DNA from: JANRKH01 sp964351245
Lineage (GTDB): Bacteria; Pseudomonadota; Alphaproteobacteria; Rickettsiales; Rickettsiaceae
Length of the DNA: 11,612 bases
Direction: 5' to 3'
Assembly: GCA_964351245.1 (NCBI GenBank)
Contig: CAYGNF010000034.1
Location: forward strand, 1 to 11,612
The notes beneath the pieces are model-generated. The model saw only the letters and a list, made by a program, of their open reading frames with translations, was not told the DNA's origin and did no database searches. Of the stretch, positions 7,425 through 11,612 are shown in pieces. Each line of letters begins with the position of its first letter. Position 1 is the first letter of the stretch. Position numbers and translations under genes: made by a program.

Positions 7425-8350
7425 AGAAAAAGATTGAAGTCGTTCCCTATGATCCTAATTGGCCAAATATATTTGAGGTTGAGGCAGCGCTTATTCAAAA
7501 AGCCTTGGGTGGTAATTGTTTAGCAATTCACCATATTGGATCAACTGCGGTACCAGGGCTTTCCGCTAAAGAAGATATTGATATTTGCGTTGTTGTTCGG
7601 CATTTACAAAAAATCCTTGCAAACTATACTTTTAAAGGGGAATTTAACATACCTCTTCGCTATTTTTTTAATAAGAATACAGATACCTCAAAGGTGAATT
7701 TGCATATGGTGGAATCAGGCCATGAATTTCTGACTTTGAATCTCTGTTTTGTTGAATATTTAAGGTCCCATGATGAGGACAGACTTGCATATGCCGCCCT
7801 TAAACACAATTTGTTAAAATCCCCCGAGTCATATGTACAAACTAATATGGGTTTTAGAGGATATACACTAGGAAAACATGCGTTTATCAACGCAATTTTA
7901 GACAAAGCGAGTTTTAAGGCTATCAGGTTAATGCACGCTATGCACCCATTGGAATGGGCTGCGGCCAAATATTTCCGTGACACCTATTTCTTTAGCCCTC
8001 AGGCAATAGAAGATCCTTACACATGGACGTTTAACCATTCGGAGCATTCTCATCTTATTTTGTATCAAGGCACAGAAATCCTCGCTTACTCCCATATTCA
8101 GTTTGATAAAAGAGCGGAGATTCGTATTATTGCCGTTGACGAGAATAAGCGAAATCAAAACTTAGGGAGTAAGTTTTTAGCACTTATAGAAAAATGGCTG
8201 GGCAGCTTAGGTATTAAAAGCATTCATGCGCAAGTCCCTCAAAGCAGTTTAAGGTTCTATCTCAAAAACAGCTATTGCATTATGCCATGTGATGATCCTG
8301 AAAAACATGAATCTGATCCGAGTCATTTTCTTGTTGTTAAGAAATTGTGA
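7421..8350 (+). CDS. GrpB (UPF0157) domain fused to a GNAT acetyltransferase
   Basis: This 309-residue protein joins two domains. Residues 1 to about 165 match the GrpB/UPF0157 family, a nucleotidyltransferase-like fold of unclear role: VVPYDPNWPNIFEVEAALI, the hallmark IHHIGSTAVPGLSAKEDIDI (about 36-55), and a later LCFVEYLRSHDEDRLAYAALK. Residues from about 210 form a compact GNAT domain: ILAYSHIQF, IRIIAVDENKRNQNLGSKFL with Arg244-Gly249 as the acetyl-CoA loop, then IKSIHAQVPQSSLRFYLKNSY. GrpB-GNAT fusions are known in some bacteria, including host-associated ones. The start overlaps the upstream GNAT stop by 4 nt, making this the third gene of the operon. The nucleotidyltransferase-like plus acetyltransferase combination suggests a small-molecule modifying enzyme, but no reaction can be assigned. 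Confidence 0.9.
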   Translation: MKKKIEVVPYDPNWPNIFEVEAALIQKALGGNCLAIHHIGSTAVPGLSAKEDIDICVVVRHLQKILANYTFKGEFNIPLRYFFNKNTDTSKVNLHMVESGHEFLTLNLCFVEYLRSHDEDRLAYAALKHNLLKSPESYVQTNMGFRGYTLGKHAFINAILDKASFKAIRLMHAMHPLEWAAAKYFRDTYFFSPQAIEDPYTWTFNHSEHSHLILYQGTEILAYSHIQFDKRAEIRIIAVDENKRNQNLGSKFLALIEKWLGSLGIKSIHAQVPQSSLRFYLKNSYCIMPCDDPEKHESDPSHFLVVKKL

Positions 8351-8496
8351 TGAAGGGTGCAGCCATTGGGTCGGACATAGGCATAAGTACTGTTATAAAC
8401 CAGAGGTGGCAACTCACCATTACGTATGTGGATGTGCATCTTTGCTCGGAGCATCGTGCTGAGATGTCATTTTGGATTGCTTTTTTGGTGTTTTAA
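8350..8496 (+). CDS. Possible small ORF coupled to the exporter operon (48 codons)
   Basis: A 48-codon frame starts in a TGATG overlap with the stop of the GrpB-GNAT gene, continuing the overlap style of the operon. It reads MKGAAIGSDIGISTVINQRW and ends FWIAFLVF. I recognise no family. Its second half lies antisense to the decayed DUF2660-like fragment (8420-8515), so the open frame may be a by-product of that remnant rather than a real gene. The 5' third, before the remnant, could also be the stub of a truncated fourth operon member. Confidence 0.2.
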   Translation: MKGAAIGSDIGISTVINQRWQLTITYVDVHLCSEHRAEMSFWIAFLVF

Positions 8497-8515
8497 TACC
8501 ATACTCTATAACTAA
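8420..8515 (-). pseudogene. 3' remnant of a second DUF2660-like gene
   Basis: The minus strand from 8515 to a TAA at 8420-8422 encodes 31 residues that align without gaps to the C-terminal half of the intact gene at 10136-10582: VIEYGIK against VVEYGIK, KKQSK against KKRSK, and APSKDAHP against EPAKDADP. By my count 17 of 31 positions are identical. At the DNA level the plus-strand string TTTTAATACCATACTCTA is shared by both loci. Upstream the frame is closed within a few codons by a TAA, and no convincing match to the N-terminal part is seen, apart from a short TTAGATATATA string also found near the intact gene's start. This is a duplicated gene in an advanced state of decay. Confidence 0.7.
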
Positions 8516-8680
8516 GATCTTTTTGCTTTATATCTATATATCTAATCTCAATTAATGCAAAAATATACCATTAATCATCATTATATCATCACAATTCTTT
8601 GATAATTTGGCGTCAAAATTTGCAATTCTACAAAATCTCGATCTCCATATCAGGTAAAAAACTTCCTTCTGCATTTGTGG
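8516..8680. other. AT-rich spacer downstream of the FkbM gene
   Basis: Together with 8351-8515 this makes a 330-base gap between convergent genes. Apart from the DUF2660-like fragment and the doubtful small ORF described separately, it holds no recognisable gene, tRNA or intrinsic terminator. It probably contains the degraded N-terminal part of the pseudogene. Confidence 0.5.
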
Positions 8681-9730
8681 TTAATCAAGCTGATAATTGA
8701 GCTCCGGGTGCATCTTAAGCAAATCTATCTTAGAAACTAAAATATCATGAGTATTAGTTTTCTGTATATCTATCAAACTCTTTATACTTGCACTTTTGAT
8801 GGAGCCATTTTTCTGAACTATCCAAAATTTGAATCCCATTTTTTCCAACTGATTGAACTCATCTTCCACTTCTGAATAATAAGATAAAGTTGGATCTAGC
8901 TCCATGAAGATCACTATATCATCTGATTCAGATAGCACTCTGGAAGCTCCTTTAAGAGCCTTGAACTCATATCCTTGTATATCCATCCTCAAAATATCAA
9001 TTTTCAGTCCCTTTGGTATTAGGACGTCTAGAGTAGTGGACTCGATGGCAAGTACATCATATTCAAGTTTTTGCTCTGATATGTTGTTGATAAATTCTGC
9101 AGAATCTACCCCAGAGCCTCCTTTAAGAGTTTTCATTGATAGAAATCTCGAATTATCTTGCTGCTTATCAGAAAGAATTTTATTTACTATATTAATAGAT
9201 TGACTAAACCCATTAGATATAACGCTTGATGTCAGCAACGCTATAAATGAAGGATTCGCTTCTATACAGAATATCTTTCCACTTCTATTATGTTTTCTAT
9301 TTTGAGCAGCAGCAATAACACTAAAATAACCATGATTTGCCCCCGCATCCACAATATTTGCTCTAGTTTTCATTAAAACTTTCAGTAATTTTGTATTATT
9401 ATCTTCCCACGTACCAGATGCAATCAAATGTGGAGCCAAACTTCTATCTGTTGTATCAACATATAAAAATAAACCTTCGTCAACAAAGGTAAGCCCTGTA
9501 TTATTCCCTAAGTAGTAATAAGGTCTAGTAGGGACATTACTAGTAGGGACATTAGATGATAAAATATGATCCAATTTATTCTCAATGCGATGAAATTTTT
9601 GTTGTAGTTTTTGTAATCCAAACAATGTTGCACTTGTAATCAAAAGTACTAATAACATAAAGACTAAGGATTTAGAATAAGTGGTTATATTTTTCATAGA
9701 TTGTAGTATTTTAATTTTATTATTACGCAT
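8681..9730 (-). CDS. Membrane-anchored FkbM-family methyltransferase
   Basis: FkbM-family enzymes are SAM-dependent methyltransferases, often acting on sugars or secondary metabolites. The 349-residue protein has an N-terminal membrane segment (about 22-38, SLVFMLLVLLITSATLF), a short probable coiled coil (40-58), and a linker with the tandem peptide SNVPTSNVPT (59-68). The methyltransferase fold follows: motif I VDAGANHGYFS (127-137), the acidic SAM-binding strand CIEANP (155-160), and the family signature LRMDIQGYEFKALKGA (247-262) with Asp250. A signal anchor would place the catalytic domain outside the cytoplasm, which is odd for a SAM enzyme; an N-in/C-in arrangement by peripheral hairpin cannot be excluded. 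The ATG at 9730 is followed by another at codon 12 (9697); neither has a strong Shine-Dalgarno. The gene stands alone, convergent with the exporter operon. Confidence 0.85.
   Translation of the reverse strand: MRNNKIKILQSMKNITTYSKSLVFMLLVLLITSATLFGLQKLQQKFHRIENKLDHILSSNVPTSNVPTRPYYYLGNNTGLTFVDEGLFLYVDTTDRSLAPHLIASGTWEDNNTKLLKVLMKTRANIVDAGANHGYFSVIAAAQNRKHNRSGKIFCIEANPSFIALLTSSVISNGFSQSINIVNKILSDKQQDNSRFLSMKTLKGGSGVDSAEFINNISEQKLEYDVLAIESTTLDVLIPKGLKIDILRMDIQGYEFKALKGASRVLSESDDIVIFMELDPTLSYYSEVEDEFNQLEKMGFKFWIVQKNGSIKSASIKSLIDIQKTNTHDILVSKIDLLKMHPELNYQLD
9525..9554. repeat. Perfect 15-bp tandem duplication inside the FkbM gene
   Basis: CTAGTAGGGACATTA occurs twice head to tail (9525-9539 and 9540-9554). 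On the coding minus strand it gives the repeated pentapeptide SNVPT in the linker between membrane anchor and catalytic domain. The unit is a multiple of three, so gain or loss of copies would change linker length without breaking the frame. Confidence 0.95.
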
Positions 9731-10135
9731 CTTCTGCTAATAGACGCTTAATCAGTTTTTTATCGAGGTTGATTTACGAAAAATAATTAAGCTGCACAAG
9801 GTATTTCACCGTAACATATAGATCGGCATTAAAAAAGTAAGAAAATATATTCCTCGATCGGGGCAGTGTCCACATTTATTTTGGCCATAAATATGGTTGG
9901 TACTATAAAAACGAATCCAAAATAAGAAAATCAGGCTTGTAGTATCTTATTAAGAGGCGCCTAAGATGCTTGAGATTATTGCCCATGTTAGTATATAAGT
10001 GATCAGTATCTACGATCTTAGCTATATCTTACTGCATTTATCAGTTTGCCAAGAGGGTATATTGAGGTGCTTGGTGTCTCTGATAGTAATCATCTTGATG
10101 CAAAAATTGATAGGGATTGAAATAAGAGTATGTCA
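9731..10135. other. Gap with coding-like fragments between FkbM and DUF2660-like genes
   Basis: This 405-base gap has no intact gene. Two short plus-strand open stretches look protein-like. The first, 9841-9942, includes RGSVHIYFGHKYGWYYKNES. The second, 10022-10120, includes LPRGYIEVLGVSDSNHLD and ends in a TGA; it resembles the end of a real protein, perhaps a glyoxalase-like fold, but this is a guess. Neither has a start codon or Shine-Dalgarno. They may be relics of decayed genes or chance frames in AT-rich DNA. No tRNA or terminator was found. The promoter of the FkbM gene should lie at its right-hand side but is not obvious. Confidence 0.4.
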
Positions 10136-10582
10136 TTAACCAGCACGCGAAGTCTGTCTAGCACCAGGCTTCTGCTTAGGGTCTGCATCTTTTGCGGGCT
10201 CTTCATGCTCAGACATTATCTTGGATCTCTTTTTTTCTTTTTTAATACCATACTCTACCACATGCTCGTACATACCCCCGCCTTCTAGCATTTTCTGCCC
10301 TAGATCGTTAATCTTTTTTTGATCATCTTGAGAAAATTTATTAATAATAGTATCTGTAATGTCGTATAAAAACAACCATGATAGTTCGATTTTTTGATTT
10401 TTCGTCATGCGGGTTGGATTATTCATCTTTGCGGTGTATATATTTTGAGCATTAGGATCATCTTTAGTAAGGTAAGGAGTGCTTTGTGAGGAATCTCCGC
10501 CGAATTTTTTTAATACATGATTTACAGAATATAGAGCCCCTATAATTCCTACCAGAGTGTATATATCTAAACCTAAAAACAT
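10136..10582 (-). CDS. DUF2660-like rickettsial membrane protein
   Basis: This small protein of unknown function has 148 residues. It has one N-terminal membrane segment (about 4-24, GLDIYTLVGIIGALYSVNHVL), then a soluble part with MTKNQKIELSWLFLYDITDTI, a charged helix around KFSQDDQKKINDLGQKMLEGG, and VVEYGIKKEKKRSK, ending in a charged, proline-rich and probably disordered tail. The pattern matches what I recall of DUF2660, a family described mainly from Rickettsia, but I could not check this by search. The start at 10582 is well supported by a GAGG Shine-Dalgarno 8 nt upstream. It is divergent from the MotB-like gene. A decayed second copy lies at 8420-8515, so the family was duplicated here. 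Confidence 0.72.
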   Translation of the reverse strand: MFLGLDIYTLVGIIGALYSVNHVLKKFGGDSSQSTPYLTKDDPNAQNIYTAKMNNPTRMTKNQKIELSWLFLYDITDTIINKFSQDDQKKINDLGQKMLEGGGMYEHVVEYGIKKEKKRSKIMSEHEEPAKDADPKQKPGARQTSRAG

Positions 10583-10590
10583 AGAGATTT

Positions 10591-10594
10591 CCTC
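10591..10594 (-). promoter_or_regulatory. Shine-Dalgarno of the DUF2660-like gene
   Basis: On the minus strand GAGG (within ATGAGGAAAT) lies 8 nt upstream of the ATG at 10580-10582. This fixes the start of the gene. Confidence 0.6.
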
Positions 10595-10609
10595 ATTTCT
10601 ATAGTTAGG

Positions 10610-10628
10610 ATATCATAAATTTTGATAT
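10610..10628. promoter_or_regulatory. Short inverted repeat in the divergent promoter region
   Basis: ATATCA (10610-10615) and TGATAT (10623-10628) form a symmetric pair around a 7-nt AT-only spacer, in the 114-bp space between two divergent genes. Its size and place would suit an operator or simply a weak hairpin. Such short AT repeats arise easily by chance here. Confidence 0.25.
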
Positions 10629-10696
10629 TATTAGATGAAAAAAATGAGCATTTTTGAATTTAATTATTAATACAGAAATTATGTTGATAAAAAGCA

Positions 10697-11314
10697 ATGG
10701 AAGATAACGAGCAAAAGCAAGGTTGGTTAGTGACATTTCTTGATCTAGTAATGATCATGACGTGTTTTTTTGTATTAATATATTCCCTGAATCTTAAACA
10801 AAACCAGGTTAAGTCTCAGGATATAGATGTACAAAAAAATGTAAATCCTGTTATAGGGGATATCAATTCTGGTGCATTAGATATAATATATAATAATCTT
10901 AAAGAGAATTTACAGAATAATAATAGTGATATCAAACTTATTTACACCACCAATAGAATTGGTATATTACCAAAGTTAGCTTTACAAGATCAGGGTAAAT
11001 TAATGAGCTTAGCTCACAAACTTGGGTCGTCTTTGTTTAATTTTACTAGAAATCTTATAAAAGTTAGGTTATTACTGAACTTACAAAAATTAAAAGAAGA
11101 AAGTTTAGGCTACAAAGATTCTCTGGATAACAAAATAGAAGTTTTGATAGAACATTTGAATAAATTCAATCGTAATTTATCGCGCTACTCAGGCAATGAT
11201 TCAATAATTGCAAGCGTAGAATATAGTGAGGATGACATTGTTCAGAAAGACAGCTGGAGTATTATTGTAGATATTTACCCTGAATCAAAATATACTCACA
11301 ATGAGACTAATTAG
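10697..11314 (+). CDS. MotB-like stator protein lacking the OmpA domain
   Basis: The N-terminus resembles MotB, the flagellar stator subunit that couples ion flow to torque. GWLVTFLDLVMIMTCFFVLIYSL (9-31) matches the MotB pattern of a Trp-led entry, an aromatic-x-Asp-Leu start of the membrane helix, and a CFFVL core. Asp16 is at the position of the essential proton-binding Asp (Asp32 in E. coli). Unlike true MotB (about 250-350 residues), the 205-residue product has no OmpA-like peptidoglycan-binding domain. After the helix comes a hydrophilic, Asn- and Lys-rich region with helical stretches such as LNLQKLKEESLGYKDSLDNK. It overlaps the next gene by 14 nt. Shortened MotB-like proteins beside a large exported protein occur, as I recall, in alphaproteobacterial flagellar clusters, so this is probably the start of such an operon. 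Confidence 0.65.
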   Translation: MEDNEQKQGWLVTFLDLVMIMTCFFVLIYSLNLKQNQVKSQDIDVQKNVNPVIGDINSGALDIIYNNLKENLQNNNSDIKLIYTTNRIGILPKLALQDQGKLMSLAHKLGSSLFNFTRNLIKVRLLLNLQKLKEESLGYKDSLDNKIEVLIEHLNKFNRNLSRYSGNDSIIASVEYSEDDIVQKDSWSIIVDIYPESKYTHNETN

Positions 11315-11612
11315 TTATTTTATTTTTATTTGCATATGCATAATATCTAACATATCACTTGCTGCCGAAGAAATTGCCATTGAAGCGCAATCACGTGCGC
11401 TAGATGATGCGGTAATATTTCATTATCCCAAAAAATTAAAACTTCAGATTGAATATAAGGGTAGCAATATTCTTATTAAATCTGATAAAGCCATGAAATT
11501 TAAAATACACCCTAAATCTAACAGATATTTGCTCGAAGATGTTAAATCTTTAAAATCAAAGTTAGTGTCAATCAAATTACGCAAAAACTATACTTCTCAC
11601 TCTATTGTTGCT
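11301..11612 (+). CDS. Exported protein of unknown function, N-terminal part (runs off right edge)
   Basis: The first 104 codons of an open frame begin with ATG at 11301, overlapping the MotB-like gene by 14 nt, so translation is probably coupled. The N-terminus is a clear Sec signal peptide (MRLISYFIFICICIISNISLAA, with cleavage likely after SLA). The mature part starts EEIAIEAQSRALDDAV and continues with beta-rich pairs such as LQIEYKGSNILIKSD and KLVSIKLRKNY, which could be an AMIN-like or other periplasmic beta domain. In alphaproteobacterial flagellar loci a large exported TPR protein often follows a short MotB-like gene, which would fit, but the repeats would lie beyond the window. No stop codon is seen before 11612. 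Confidence 0.7.
   Translation, partial: MRLISYFIFICICIISNISLAAEEIAIEAQSRALDDAVIFHYPKKLKLQIEYKGSNILIKSDKAMKFKIHPKSNRYLLEDVKSLKSKLVSIKLRKNYTSHSIVA

Noticed and set aside
8405..8418. GGTG/CACC hairpin as the terminator of the exporter operon.
   Set aside because: The stem is 4 bp and is not followed by a T run.
9860..9900. Possible insertion-sequence end around GGGGCAGTGTCCACA.
   Set aside because: No matching inverted repeat, target duplication or transposase fragment was found nearby.

Overview
The window looks like a piece of an AT-rich alphaproteobacterial genome, most likely an obligate intracellular member of the Rickettsiales (Rickettsiaceae or Midichloriaceae). Four things point there: the 5' part of a 16S rRNA gene with a Rickettsiales-like sequence; an isolated virB8-virB9-virB7 group of a P-type type IV secretion system; a small membrane protein resembling the rickettsial DUF2660 family; and long intergenic spaces holding decayed gene fragments. 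A MotB-like stator protein at the right edge suggests flagellar genes, which occur in some Rickettsiales lineages (for example Midichloria and Jidaibacter) but not in classical Rickettsia.

Layout. Positions 1-292 are the 5' end of rrs on the minus strand, with a near-consensus sigma-70 promoter at 418-446. A long spacer leads to dusB (tRNA dihydrouridine synthase, 894-1895), followed by a large imperfect palindrome (1901-1982) and a Nudix hydrolase (2115-2582). The end of the Nudix gene overlaps a probable broken GNAT acetyltransferase gene. Next come virB8, virB9 and virB7 (2771-4470), each overlapping the next. After a 309-bp gap there is a tightly coupled trio: an ABC exporter half-transporter, a GNAT acetyltransferase and a GrpB-GNAT fusion (4780-8350), joined by two 4-nt ATGA overlaps.

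The right third is more accessory. A spacer (8351-8680) carries the 3' remnant of a second DUF2660-like gene. A membrane-anchored FkbM methyltransferase (8681-9730, minus) follows, then another spacer with coding-like fragments. The intact DUF2660-like gene (10136-10582, minus) is divergent from a MotB-like gene (10697-11314). The latter overlaps an exported protein that runs off the right edge.

How the genes may work together. virB8/9/7 encode an inner-membrane assembly factor, an outer-membrane core protein and its lipoprotein partner. The ABC-GNAT-GrpB/GNAT trio looks like a small-molecule modification and export module, but its substrate cannot be read from the sequence. The last two genes look like the start of a flagellar or stator-related operon. 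The most interesting points are this trio, the decayed DUF2660 paralogue, the stator protein without a peptidoglycan-binding domain, and the broken GNAT reading frame behind the Nudix gene.
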